Source of the DNA: Sesamum alatum
Lineage: Eukaryota > Streptophyta > Magnoliopsida > Lamiales > Pedaliaceae
Direction: 5' to 3'
Assembly: GCA_034509735.1 (NCBI GenBank)
Contig: JACGWO010000004.1
Coordinates: forward strand, 23,665,395 to 23,729,394
DNA: 64,000 bases
A program made the translations under genes and the position numbers. How positions within the stretch are numbered: the first letter of the stretch is position 1; the number at the start of each line of letters is the position of its first letter. Below are positions 22,192-34,197 of the stretch, in pieces. The notes under the pieces are model-generated. The model had not been told where the DNA came from. It made no database searches and worked only from the letters and a program-made list of their open reading frames with translations.

Positions 22192-22622
22192 TACTTAAAG
22201 GAAGCTGCATTATGTCATGAACGAAAAGCGCGCTGCTGCTACCTGTCTCACGAGTCGTGGGGGTACCAGTGGGTCCGTGGCTCGGTCGATTGGGTTGGGT
22301 CTAACGCCCAATTAACATGATTCGCTTGGAGTCCTCGGGATCATGTGAAAGGGTGAGGCAATAATCTTGGGAATCTCGTGGAACGAGAATGGTATGGAAT
22401 ACCTCCCACAGGATCTTTTCCATGCGAATCGTAAAAGCGGGGTATGGGAAAAATCGCTGTGGATCCCAAGCCCACTTGGAAAGGATTTCCCGAAAATCAC
22501 GTTTGAGAGTACCGTGTTTTCATATAAATAGTGGGAGGATTAAATGACTAAAGTCCATGCATTTAATTATTTTATCAAACCACCGTCTTTATTTTCTGTT
22601 GATCGCTCGTTCTGTTTATAAA

Positions 22623-25600
22623 ATGTCTAAGAACCCACTAACCATATTTGAGACAAACAATTCAATGGAACCAATCACAACGACTGGTTGCGTAATCTCA
22701 GGATAGTCCTGGATTATGAGAACCAAGGCTACGTCATGGACGAGCCTCTCCCTAGGACCTTACTGGAAGGATCCACGCTAGAAGAACGTGAGACGTTCGA
22801 GACTTGGCATAAGGATAACCGGAAGGTCCGTAGCATCATACTTGCTTCGATGACCAATGAGATTCAGAAGCAATATGAAAGGCTAGACGATGTCCCTTCC
22901 ATTATGGCTCGCCTTAAGGATTGCTATGCAGTCCCGGACCGGCATACTAGGTATGTCGCGACCAAGGCGTTCTTTAGAACTAAAATGACAGAAGGATCCT
23001 CTGTACAAGAGCACGGGGTTAAAATGCTTACCCTGGTGGAAAAGCTCGAGGACCTAAAGGCAGGTCTCGATAATGAAACGTACATAGATGTGATCCTTCA
23101 GTCACTCCCACACTCCTTTGACCAATTTATCGTCAACTACAACATGAACGCACTTGAGAAGGGCATTCATGAGTTGATCAATATGTTGGTGCAATACGAG
23201 GCAACGACTAAGAAGTCCACGCCTTCGGTATTGTTTGGAGGTGCTTCGACTTCTAATACGAAAGGCAAGGGTGCCGGACGTTGGAAGAAGAAGAAAGGGA
23301 AGGGAAAGGCCGTCAAAGCAGCTACGAATACTAAGAGTGTTCCCATTGCCAAAGAAGGAAAAAGCAAAGGAAAGGGAAAGGTTGTCTCCAAGCAACAGTC
23401 GAGGGCATATGACATATGTATCAATTGCCGTGAGAAAGGGCATTGGAAGAGGGAGTAACCCCAAAACTCCTCTCCAAACATAAAACAGATAATAAACGGG
23501 GACGCACGACTGTGGCACGCAAGGCTAGGTCACATATCCCAAGACAGGATGGAAAGATTGGTAGATTCAAGAAACCTAGAGGTAGGGGACTTGAGTGAGC
23601 TACCAACTTGTGAATCTTGTCTAAGGAGGAAAATGACCCAGAAGCCCCTTGTAGGACAAAACAGGCTTGCCACAACTCCACTAGGTCACGTATCCCAAGA
23701 TAGGATGAAAGGGTTGATAGACTCAAAGACCTAGAGGTTGGGGACTTGAGCGATCTACCAACTTGTGAGTCCTGTCTAAGAGGGAAAATGACCAAGAAGC
23801 CCTTTGTAGGACAAAGCAGGCTTGCCACAGGTCTGTTGCACTTGGTCCATACAGACGTATGTGGACCACTAAGGACGCAAGCCCGAGGTGGGTTCTCCTA
23901 CTTCATAACCTTCACCGATGATCATTCACGGTATGGTTATGTTTACCTGATGAGGTACAAGTCTGAAGCTCTTGAGAGGTTAAAGAATTCAGACTTGAAG
24001 TGGAGAATCAAACCAACTGCAAAATTAAAATCCTACGGTCGGACCGAGGCGGTGAATACCTTAGTACGGAGTTCCTAGATTATCTAAAAGAACATGGTAT
24101 AATATCAGAATGGACACCTCCAGGAACACCACAGTTAAATGGTGTCTCTGAAAGGAGGAATCGAACCCTGTCGGACATGGTTTGGTCCATGATGAGTTTT
24201 ACCAAAATTGCCCTTATCGTTTTGGGGCTATGCACTAGAAACGGCGGCCAAATTATTGAATTTAGCGCCTACTAGTGCATTAACCCAAACGCCATATGAG
24301 ATATGGCACGGCAAGCCTGCATCCTACAACTACTTGAGAGTGTGGGGTAGCCCTGCATACGTCAAGAGGTTAGTGGGAGATAAGTTAGAATCTAGGTCTA
24401 GCTTATGCAGGTTCGTTGGATACCCCAAAGAAACTGCGGGTTATTACTTTTATGACGCCTTGGAACAAAAGGTGTTTGTTTCTAGAAATGCAGTATTCTT
24501 CGAGCAAGGCTTCCCGGAGGATATCCAACCTGATGAGCTGATACTTGAGGAATCAAGTGATGGAATCCAGCCATCAGAGGAAGCCGCGGAACCCTCACTT
24601 AGAGGATTCAGGATAGACAGCCGAAGGGCTGACCAACCTCGAGAAGTCCAACATGCTAGGCATGAAGGACAGCCTCAGGAACAGCCAGCCCCGGTTCCTG
24701 AACCACCGGCTCCGATACAGTCAGCGCCCACAGTCACCACTCACGTTCCCGTTCTCCGTAGGTCCACTAGAGAGTCCAGACCTCCAATGAGATATGGCTT
24801 TCTAGGTGCGACCGATCTTTTGGATAACGATCCTAAGACTTATGGAGAAGCGATGACTGACATCGACTCCGGGAAATGGCTTGAGGCCATGAAAGGCGAA
24901 ATGGACTCCATGAGCGAGAACCAAGTTTGGAGTCTTGTAGATCCACCGAAAGGTGTTAAGCCAGTCAGCTGTAAGTGGGTCTACAAGCGCAAACTTTGCG
25001 TTGATGGAGAAGTCACAACCTTTAAGGCTAGGCTTGTAGCTAAGGGATACACTCAACGACCCGGGGTCGATTTTGAGGATACCTACTCGCCAGTAGCCAT
25101 GGCTAAGTCTATTCGGATTCTGCTCGCCTTAGCAGCATGGTATGACTATGAGATATGGCAGATGGACGTGAAAACGGCCTTCCTCAACGGTTTCGTTGAA
25201 GAAGAGATCTATATGGATCAGCCGCAGGGTTTCACGGTCACTGGAGAAGAACAGAAAGTCTGTCGTCTCCAGAAGTCCATCTATGGCCTCAAACAAGCCT
25301 CCTGAAGTTGGAACATTCGCTTTGATGAAGTAATCAGGGGTTATGACTTCATCAAAAATGAATCCGATCCTTGTGTATACAAGAAGGTCAGTGGGAGCTC
25401 AATAGTGTTCCTAGTGCTTTATGTGGATGACATTCTGCTCATTGGTAATGACGTTAGAATGTCAGGAAACACAAAAGCATGGTTATCAACCCAGTTTTCC
25501 ATGAAGGACTTGGGTGAAGCCTCCTACATCCTAGGCATCCAGATCGTCAGGGACAGATCTAAAAGGATGTTAGGACTCACCCAAAACTCGTGTATGGAAA

Positions 25601-26406
25601 AAGTCCTAAAGAGATATCGAATGGACAACTCCAAACGAGGATTCCTTCCAATGAGGCATGGGATCAAGTTATCCAAGAAACAGTCCCCACAGACTAATGA
25701 GGAACTTGAAAGGATGAAGGTCATCCCCTATGTTTCTGCCGTAGGTAGCATACAATATGCGGTCCACTGCACTAGGCCTGACATTGCGTACGCTTTGAGC
25801 GTGACAAGTAGATATCAGTCCTGCGCAGGAGAGGCACATTGGAATGCTGTTAAGGGCATCCTTAAGTATCTAAGGAGGACTAAGGAAATGTTCCTAGTCT
25901 ATGGCAATGGAGAACTAATTCTGGAAGGCTTTAGCGACGCTAGCTTTCAGTCTGATGACGATGATGCCAAGTCTCAATCGGGGTACGTATTCAAACTCAA
26001 TGGAGGAGTAGTAGCTTGGAAAAGTTCCAAGCAAGCAACCATTGCTGACTCCACCACAGAGGCTGAATACATAGCAGGTTCAGAAGCTGCTAAGGAAGCG
26101 GTTTGGATGAGAAACTACATCCAAGAGTTGGGTGTGGTGCCTAGCATCGCCGAGCCCGTTGTCATCTTCTGTGATAACAACGGCGCTATAGCGCAAGTAA
26201 AGGAACTGAGATCTCATCAACGTTCCAAACACATTCTTAGACACTACCATCTTCTTAGAGAAATGGTAGGAAGAGGTGACGTCCGGATGGACCGAGTCAA
26301 CTCGGCAGACAACACAGCAGACCCGCTGACAAAGCCTATGTCGCAGAGCGCTCATACGCAACATCTTGAAAAGATGGGGATTAAGCATATGGGCAATTGG
26401 CTTTAA
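22623..26406 (+). pseudogene. Element D gag-pol, protease deleted, integrase finger duplicated
   Basis: The ATG at 22623 gives the family Gag start, but a 1-bp loss near 22658 breaks the frame; Gag is then open at 22688-23458. The CCHC knuckle (CINCREKGH, from 23417) ends in TAA where the fourth Cys should be. At about 23475-23480 some 430 bp, including the DTG protease, are missing relative to A. The integrase HHCC region is present twice (23525-23675 and 23681-23830). The integrase core follows (Asp in HTDVCGP near 23854, FTDDHSRYGYV, then the Glu in NGVSERRN), with a frameshift near 24000. One frame then carries the rest: the proline-rich linker, RT (YVDD at 25420-25431) and RNase H (GFSDASF, STTEAEYIA, CDNNGA) to 26406. 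It is interrupted only by TGA at 25303-25305, where relatives have CGA. Non-functional as it stands. Confidence 0.92.
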
Positions 26407-26410
26407 AGGT

Positions 26411-26422
26411 CAAGTGGGAGAT
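26411..26422 (+). other. Element D polypurine tract
   Basis: caagtgggagat lies between the pol stop and the 3' LTR. Confidence 0.9.
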
Positions 26423-28437
26423 TGTTAGAATAGGTGACCATGTAAGCCAATTTTGGCAGGAATATGTAACCTATGTCTAGACAATTCTTTGCTATTTGAT
26501 AAAACATTTATGAATAAAGAAGTGAAAATTCATATGGCAATACTTTGTTTACGTTCACTTATGTCTGCATTTACATTTCTGTTCACTACGCAAACAAAGC
26601 CCACGGACTGAGTAACGATTTCGGGGACTGGGACTACACTTGGAGGTAGGTCCATGAAATCAGTCTCGCCGAATCAGTCCGGAAATCTCCAAGTCAAGGA
26701 ATCCCGAAAATGGGTACCGGGATTCCCTTTGAGACTTGCACTAAGCATCTGCTGTCGTATTTCATCGATGGGTGACGAAGGTCGTCTAAGCAGTGTTAGT
26801 GGGTCAGCGTGCTAGGAAGCAGCTGACTGAGGTGACTCGCGGGAACCGTCTTACGGAGGACCTTGAGTATGGTCAGCAAGGTATGACATGTATTCCCGGT
26901 TCCAACGGTACAGGCCAAGTCCTGTGACTTGAGGAACTGCTGAGTTTACCTGTGCATCAGGTCTGTATCTTAGACATGGTGAGAGATTGCCAAAATACTC
27001 TTGAGTAGTCATAAGCCATGTCTAGTGCAGCTCGGGTGTACAAAGTGACAGTAGTTTCCAAGAAAGGATTTGTCTCCTGTCAAAAGGTGTTGACAGTTGA
27101 GTCTCATGTATGCTCTGTGTTTTGTCCCTGAAATCTGTGGCCACAGTAACTGAACAGAAGGGAAAGGTTTCCCTTGCGGCGTTTAGTAAGGACAGACCGA
27201 CACTTAGGTCCAAAATGGGTACCTGCTTTTTCCGTACCCTAGACTCTAAGTGATGAGACCGAAGACAGAAGGACAAGTGTACTGTTAGAGCCTAAATGTT
27301 CATCCCCGAATATTTCACCTAGTCTCTAGTGCCATGGACCGTTGCTAGATGGCCACACATGGTAACGGGCGGATTCTAGGAATCCGACCAAGTCTAGCTG
27401 AATGGTGAACCTAAAGAGTCACACACTATCCACACACACTTAGTATTTAATTTGGAATTATTTAATTTGGAATTAAATATTGGAGTAAAGGAATGATTAA
27501 ATTAGATTTAATCGGGTCCTATATTTTCTTGGAGAAATTAATTCCTTCTATTTGATAAAGGGAATTAAATTAATAAATAGGATTTATTAAAAGGGTTGAT
27601 TTAATGGGCTTAGAATAAATAATAATATTTATTTATTATATTATATTTATTCTTTTGGCCTTTTGGAATATTTAATAGGATTTAAATATTCCATTAAATT
27701 AAAATCAACGGTTGAGATGGAAAGGGGAGATGGAAGGCTAGGATTCGTTTGACTAGGTCAAACACTAGTTTGACTAGGACTTTGACTAGGTCAAAATCCT
27801 AGTCAAATTAGAGTTCTTAGAGTTGGAGTTTAAAGAGGATTAAACTCCTCCTCTATATAAATCTCTAGCTTCCAACAATTGTACGATGATGATTCTTGAA
27901 AACACACACACAACACACACTCTCTCCTCTCCTCTTTCGTCCGCCCCTCTCTCTCCCTCACCAAGAAAATATTATTTTTCTTGTTCTTTTGTTCTTGGAA
28001 CAATTGAACTAAGAAAGATCGATCCCGTTAATTCATAACGCGTGGTTGATCTATCCTCTCCAAAATAATACTTGTTCGTTGCTAGCACGACGTGCAAGAA
28101 TACGTGGGTGGATCGTGTGTCACGATTTGGAGGATCTCAAGAACGAGGTCTTGGTGCAAAACGGGGAACAACGCGAGTAGCCGTCGAAGACGAAAACGAC
28201 AACGGGTAGGTCTCGTTTTAAGATTTTCGTCCCTCTTTATTTTTCAATCCTATGGCCTCCATGATTTCTTTATTTGTTATATGATCATGAGATACACCGA
28301 ACACCCAGGAACCTCAAGGGCACACCCATTGAGCGTGTTCTTTTAAATTAAAAGCATGCCTTTTATTTTTTGTAAATTTATTTTTATCGCGCTTCCGCAT
28401 TCGCGCAATTCCCGGGACGATCCACCGAATTCTTTCA
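26423..28437 (+). repeat. Element D 3' LTR
   Basis: 2,015 bp. It matches the 5' LTR apart from roughly 35-40 changes, including a 15-bp tandem duplication (tatttaatttggaat type) near 27450. TATA box at 27853-27862. It ends tctttca at 28437, followed by cataa. Confidence 0.95.
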
Positions 28438-29842
28438 CATAAGCCATGTCTACTGCAACTCCGGTGTACAGAGTGACAGTAGTTTCCAAAAAAGATCTGT
28501 CTCCTGTCAAAAGGCATTGACAGTTGAGTCTCACATATACTCTGTGTCTTGTCCGTAAAATCTGTGTGGCCACAGTAACTGAACAGAAGGGAAGGTTTCC
28601 CTTGCGGCGTTTAGTAAAGGACAGACCGACACTTAGGTCCAAAATGGGTACCTGCATTTTCTGTGCCCTAGACCCTAAGTAGTGAGACCGTAGACGGAAG
28701 GACAAGGGTACTGTTAAAGTCTAAATGTTCATCCCCGTAATTTCACCTAGTCTCTAGTGCCATGGACCGTTGGTAGATGGCCACCCATGGTAACGGGCGG
28801 ATTCTAGGAATTCGACCAAGTCTAGCTGAAAGGTGAACCTAAAGAGTCACACACAATCCGCACACATTAAGTATTGAATTTAGAATTATATATTTAGAGA
28901 AATGGAATGATTAAATTGGATTTAATCGGGTACTTAATTTTCATGGAAAGAATTAATTCCTTTTATTAGATAAAAGGGATTTATCTAATAAATTAGATTT
29001 ATTAGAAAATTAATTTAATGGGCTTAGAATAAATTATATTTATTTATTGCCCTTGGAATATTTAAATAGGTTTTAAATATTCCATTAAATTAAATTAATG
29101 GTTGAGATTAAAAGGAGAGATGGATGGCTAGGATTAATTTGACTAGGTCAAATTACTACTTTGACTAGGACTTTGACTAGGTCAAAATCCTAGTCAAATT
29201 AGTCTTCTAGAGTTGGAGTTTGAAGAGGATTAAACTCCTCCTCTATATATAATCCTAGCCCCTCACCATAAGAGGGATGATGAAACTCCAACACACACAC
29301 AACACACACTCTCTCTCGTGTCCTCTCCCTCTCCTCTCGTCCGCCACTCTCTCTCTCTCTCTCTTTCCAAGTATTGTTCTTTCGTGTTAACAATTGAACA
29401 AAAAGGAGGATTAATACCGTTAAGTAATAACGTGTAATTGATCCGGCCTCGCCAAATAATATACACTCGTTCGTTCGCTAGCACGACGTACAAGATACGT
29501 GGGCGGATTGCGTGTCACAATTTGGGGGATCTCACATACGAGATTTTGGAGCAAATCGGGGAACAACGCGAGTACTGGTTAGAAGTTGAAAACGACAAAT
29601 CGGTAGGTCTCTTTTACGTTTTCGTCTCCTTTTTATTTTCAAATCCTATGGCCTCCATGAATGCTTGTATGTCTTTAATTCATGAGACACACCGAACACC
29701 CGGGAACTTCAAGGGCACACCGCTTGAACGTATTTTTATTTTACGTATAAAGCATGTTTAAATTCTGTAATTTAAATTTATACCCCGCTTATGCATTCGC
29801 GGTATTTCCCGGGACGATCAATACGCCTATCCCTGGCTTTCA
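28438..29842 (+). repeat. Solo LTR C, right part
   Basis: The segment continues the LTR interrupted at 18469 (cataagccatgtctactgc). It includes TTGACT repeats (29130-29200), a TATA box (29243-29252), CT-rich R and U5, and ends ggctttca at 29842 before the TSD tctcc. Confidence 0.9.
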
Positions 29843-30157
29843 TCTCCCATACGAGATCTTGGAGCAAATCGGGGAACAACGCGAGTACCGGTTAGAAGGG
29901 GAAAATGACGAATCGGTAGGTTCCCATTTACGTTTTTCGTCCTCTTTTATTTTAGAATCCTATGGCCTCCATGATTCTTGTGTATGCTTATTATTCATGA
30001 GATACACCAAACACCCGGGAGTCTCAAGGGTACACCCCTTGAACAAGTTTATTTTAATATATGTTATGCATGTTTAAATTTTTGTAATTTAAATTATACC
30101 GCGCTTCCGCATTCGTGCTACTCCCGGGACGATCCACACGCCTACCCAAGGCTTTCA
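29843..30157 (+). repeat. Element A 5' LTR, part 3 of 3
   Basis: The segment starts with the TSD copy tctcc and continues the U5 of A (catacgagatcttggagc) to ggctttca at 30157. The three parts sum to about 2.0 kb once the duplicated pentamers are removed, one complete LTR. Confidence 0.9.
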
Positions 30158-30158
30158 G

Positions 30159-30170
30159 TGGTATCAGAGC
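30159..30170 (+). other. Element A primer-binding site (initiator tRNA-Met)
   Basis: TGGTATCAGAGC lies one base after the A LTR end. It shows that the split LTR is a 5' LTR with its internal region to the right. Confidence 0.93.
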
Positions 30171-32211
30171 CCGGTTCGGTGTATAGGCCTAGGGTTTTGT
30201 CTGCGTTTTAAGCATGAAAACGTGTTTGTCATGTTTTAATTTATTTTCTTGATATTTTTATCGTAAAACATGTCGTTTTCTTGCTTTCAATTACGTATGA
30301 TTTTGGTGTTGTTGGTATTTTCTATTTTTCTTGGGAAACGGGAGCTAAATCGAATGAAATGGAGAAAACGCAACACGCGGCCAGCCGATGGCTGACCACG
30401 CGCGGTGTGCGCTCAGGCGAGGCGGGCGCGCGCAGGCTCCCCGCCACTGCCCGCGTGGCCGAGCTACAGGCGCAGACGGGTGGCCGGGTGCGCGCGCATG
30501 CGGGCAGGGAAGCCCGCGCATCGCGCGGCAGGCCAACACGGTGGGTCGCTTGCGCGCTCGGACGCACGACGCCACCAGGCGCACGCGCACGCAGACAACG
30601 GAGTCTGCGCACGCACGCACGCGACTTGCGTACAGAAAGGCTGCGCGCGGCCTGTGCAGGGCAGGCGCACGTAGGCGGCCGGCAGGTTGTCGCGTGCGGG
30701 CAGGCAGGGGCCTGCACGCACGCAGGGGTAGTAGGCTGGGCCTGCTGACCCGCATGCGCCGGCAGACTGCTGCTGGCGGCGGCCGGTTGACGTTAGTGTT
30801 TTCTCGTTATTTTTTAATTTTTTTGATTATTCTGAAAAATTTGTTTTTATTTAAATTTGCGTATTTTCTTTAAGAACATTATTTGTGAGGTTGAGTTTAT
30901 TGGATTTGGAATCCCGGGAATAACTTACCTACAAATAATGAGGAAGGGTCTTCCTAAACGAGAAAAATGATTGTCAACGGTTGTACCATATTTTTCATAC
31001 GTAGCGGATTTATTTATCATGGATTGATGTGATTGGAAATCATGGAATATTAGCATGTGTTTATGTGATTGGATCATGTGATTATGTGCGTTTAATAGAA
31101 ATGGTTGACCGCGAGCCGTAAACTGAATGTATGGTTTAATTTTAATGTTGGGCCTGTGTGCCTCTTTCTGCTTTCTCCTTCTCCCCATCTAGTTGCCTTG
31201 GAATAATAAGGCATTCTTTCTCCCTCCTAATGTACTCCCCCCGGGTTTTCGCTGGGGTTTCTTTTTACATATATAATGAGAGTAGAATAGGAGTAAGGTT
31301 TTTATTTTTATGTATTTGGTGGAGAAGAAGGAAGGTCCACATGGAGAGCCCAAAATGGAGGATCCAAGGCGTTTCCATGAAGAGTTGAATGAGAAAAGAG
31401 ACCAAGGCCCATCAGAATGATGGTCGGGTTACTATTAATGTAATAGTGTAGGACCAACATTAGATTGACCATCGATCCACTGCGGGCTCAGTGGGTCGCA
31501 TAGGATTCGGGCTCGTGATCATACAACAGGGGCATGCTAGGCTTTAATTTTGCATGTGGCTGTTATGATGAATGAATGGTTTTATTTATCGTATAACTAC
31601 TATTGGATGCAATTTATTTATTTACACATTATGGATGAATGTGTTTATATATATATATATATGAGATCTCGGTCATTTAATGTGTTTATATTAATGTTGG
31701 ACCAATGTCTAAGTATTAGACCCTAGACAAAGTGGACGTGGACTCTAGGAGTCTGTCCATGCCTTCCAACCATGGCATAGCGAGGAAGCTAATTTAGGTC
31801 GATAGCGTGGTCTCACGAGTCTTGGCACGTCTATCGTACTTAAAAGAAGCTGCACTGTGTCATGAACGAAAAGTAGACCACTGTTACCTGTCTCACGAGT
31901 CGTGAAGGTAGCAGCGAGTCAATGATTCGGTTGATTGGGTCGGGTCTAACGCCCGATTAGCATGATTCACTTGGAGTCCTCGGGATCATGTGAAAGGGTG
32001 AGGCAATCATCTTGGAAATCTCGTGGAACGAGAATGGTATGGCATACCTCCCACAGGATTTTTCCCATGCGAATCATAAAAGCGGGGTATGGGAAAATTC
32101 GCTGTGGATCCCAAGCCCACTAGGAAAAAGTTTCCCGAAAATGACGTTTGAGAGTATCGTGTTTTCATATAAATAGTAGGAGCATTAAATGACTAAAGAC
32201 CAAGCGTTTAA
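30171..32211 (+). other. Element A untranslated leader, interrupted by E
   Basis: No credible gene. A GC-rich island (30373-30790) has hairpins at 30591-30608 (GCAGAC/GTCTGC) and 30700-30715 (GCAGGC-AGGG-GCCTGC). A conserved pyrimidine tract ends atctag near 31192. The twin hairpins are at 31800-31836 (CGATAGCGTG with CACG-T-CTATCG) and about 31881-31917. A (TA)n run lies near 31650. The leader stops at the junction with element E and its last 88 bp reappear at 42346-42433. Confidence 0.85.
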
Positions 32212-32220
32212 CCAACCTGT

Positions 32221-34181
32221 CTGAGGCCTGGGAAATTGGGCGAATGCGAAAGCGCGGTATAAAATTAAAATTGTGGAATTAAAACATGCTTTAATCAAAT
32301 AAAGAACACGTTCAAAGGGTGTGCCTTTGAAATTCTTGAGTATTCGGTGTATCTCATGAATTAAAGTATACAACAATCATGGAGGCCATAGGGTGAAAAA
32401 TAAAGAGGGACGAAAATCTAAAACGAGACCTACCCGTTGTCATTTTTGTCTTCAAAGGCTACTCGCGTTGTTCACCGTTTTGCACCAAGACCTCGTTCTT
32501 GAGATCCTCCAAATCGTGACACACGATCCATCCACGTATTCTTGCACGTCATGCTAGCAACGAACAAGTGTTTATGGAGAGGATAGATCAACCACGCGTT
32601 ATGAATTAACGGGATTGATCTTCCTTAGTTCTAATGTTCCAAGAACAAGAGAACAAGAAAAAACAATTTTCTTGGAGAGTGGGAGAGAGAGGGGCGGACG
32701 AGAGAGAGGAGAGGAGAGTGTGTGTTTGTGTGTGTTTTCAAGAATCATCATCCTTCAAATTGTAGGAGGCTAGGGGTTTATATAGAGGAGGAGTTTAATC
32801 CTCTTTAAACTCCAACTCTAAGAACTCTATGTTGACTAGGATTTTGACCTAGTCAAAGTCCTAGTCAAACTAGTGTTTGACCTAGTCAAACCAATCCTAG
32901 CCATTCATCTCTCCTTTCCATCTCAACCGTTGATTTAATTTAATGGAATATTTAAAACCTATTAAAATATTCCAAAAGGGCTAAATAAATATAAATATTT
33001 ATTTTAAGCCCATTAAATAAATTCCTTTAATAAATCTAATTTATTAATTTAATTCCTTTTATCAAATAGAAGGAATTAATTCTCCAAGAAAATAAAGGAC
33101 CCGATTAAATCCAATTTAATCATTCCTATTCTCAAATATTTAATTCTAAATTAAATACTAAATGTGTGTGTGGATAGTGTGTGACTCTTTAGGTTCACTT
33201 TTCAGCTAAACTTGGTCGGATTCCAAGAATCCGTCCGTTACCATGGGTGGCTATCTAGCAACGGTCAATGGCACTAGAGACTAGGTGAAATATTCGGGGA
33301 TGAACATTTAGGCTCTAACAGTACACTTGTCCTTCTGTCTACGGTCTCACCACTTAGGGTCTAGGGCACGGAAAATGCAAGTACCCATTTTGGACCTAAG
33401 TGTCGGTCTGTCCTTACTAAACGCTGCAAGGGAATCCTTCCCTTCTGTTCAGTCACTGTGACCACAGATTTTAGGGACAAGACACAGAGCATACGTGAGA
33501 CTCCGCTGTCAATGCCTTTTGACAGGAGACATATCCTTTCTTGGAAACTACTGTCACTCAGTATACCAAAGCTGCACTAGACATGGCTTATAACTACTCA
33601 ACTGCTTCTTGGCAATCTCTCACCATATCTAAGATACAGACCTGATATACAGGTAAACTCAGAAGTTCCACAAGTCAAAGGACTTGACCTGTACCGTTGG
33701 AACCGGGAATACACGTCATACCTTGCTGACCATACTCAAGGTCCTCCGTAAGACGGTTCCCGCGAGTCACCTCAGTTAGCTGCTCCCTAGCAGGCTAACC
33801 CACTAACACTGTTTAGACGACCTTCGTCACCCGTCGATGAAACACGACAGCAGATGCTTAGTGCAAGTCTCAAGGGGAATCTCGGTACCAATTTTCGAGA
33901 TTCCTTGACTTGGAGATTTCCGGACTGATTCGGCAAGACTGATTTCATGGACCTACCTCCAAGCATAGTCCCAGCCCCCGAAATAGATTCTCAGCCCGTG
34001 GGCTTTGTTTGCGTAGCGAACAGATATGTAATAGCAATGTATAAGTGAATGCAAACAAAGTAACGTCATATGAATCTCACTTCTTTATTCATAGATGTTT
34101 TATCAAACACATACTGAAATTGTCTAGACATAGGTTACATTTTCCTGCCAAGATTGGCTTAAATAGTTACCTATTCTAACA
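32221..34181 (-). repeat. Element E 3' LTR, outer end damaged
   Basis: About 1.96 kb aligning with 40373-42345. TATA box on the minus strand at 32777-32785, TTGAC-type repeats at about 32830-32900. The expected outer terminus tgaaagattgtggatcgtc is missing; homology begins around 32228 (gggaaattgggcg). Confidence 0.88.
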
Positions 34182-34193
34182 ATCTCCCACTTG
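34182..34193 (-). other. Element E polypurine tract
   Basis: atctcccacttg on this strand is CAAGTGGGAGAT on the element strand, directly before the 3' LTR. Confidence 0.9.
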
Positions 34194-34197
34194 ACCT

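Larger units (their letters stand above)
20481..22622 (+). other. Element D untranslated leader
   Basis: About 2.1 kb with no credible gene. In order: a short AT-rich part; a GC-rich hairpin island (20680-21110); an AT-rich spacer; a conserved pyrimidine tract ending tttctag (near 21553); the conserved caacaggggcgtgct block (about 21888); and the hairpin motif at 22156-22191. The overlapping long frames in the GC island are composition artefacts. Confidence 0.85.
18470..28437 (+). mobile_element. Element D: full-length Ty1/copia retrotransposon, protease-deleted
   Basis: The element is 9,968 bp with LTRs at 18470-20467 and 26423-28437, PBS 20469-20480, leader, gag-pol and PPT. It is inserted in solo LTR C. 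The flanking pentamers are cgtaa (18465-18469) and cataa (28438-28442), a TSD with one G/A difference; removing D restores the normal LTR sequence gtagtcataagcc. By eye the LTRs differ by roughly 35-40 changes in 2 kb, so D is older than B. The coding region has lost the protease and carries several frame breaks. Confidence 0.95.
17880..29842 (+). mobile_element. Solo LTR C, split by element D
   Basis: C consists of 17880-18469 plus 28438-29842, together about 1,995 bp, the length of one family-1 LTR. It begins TGTTAAAATAGG and ends ggctttca. It is flanked by a perfect TSD tctcc (17875-17879 and 29843-29847) within the A LTR, with no PBS, internal region or second LTR, which defines a solo LTR left by recombination between the LTRs of one element. 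Element D sits 590 bp into it. Its own TATA box (ctatatataa, 29243-29252) lies in the right part. Confidence 0.9.
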
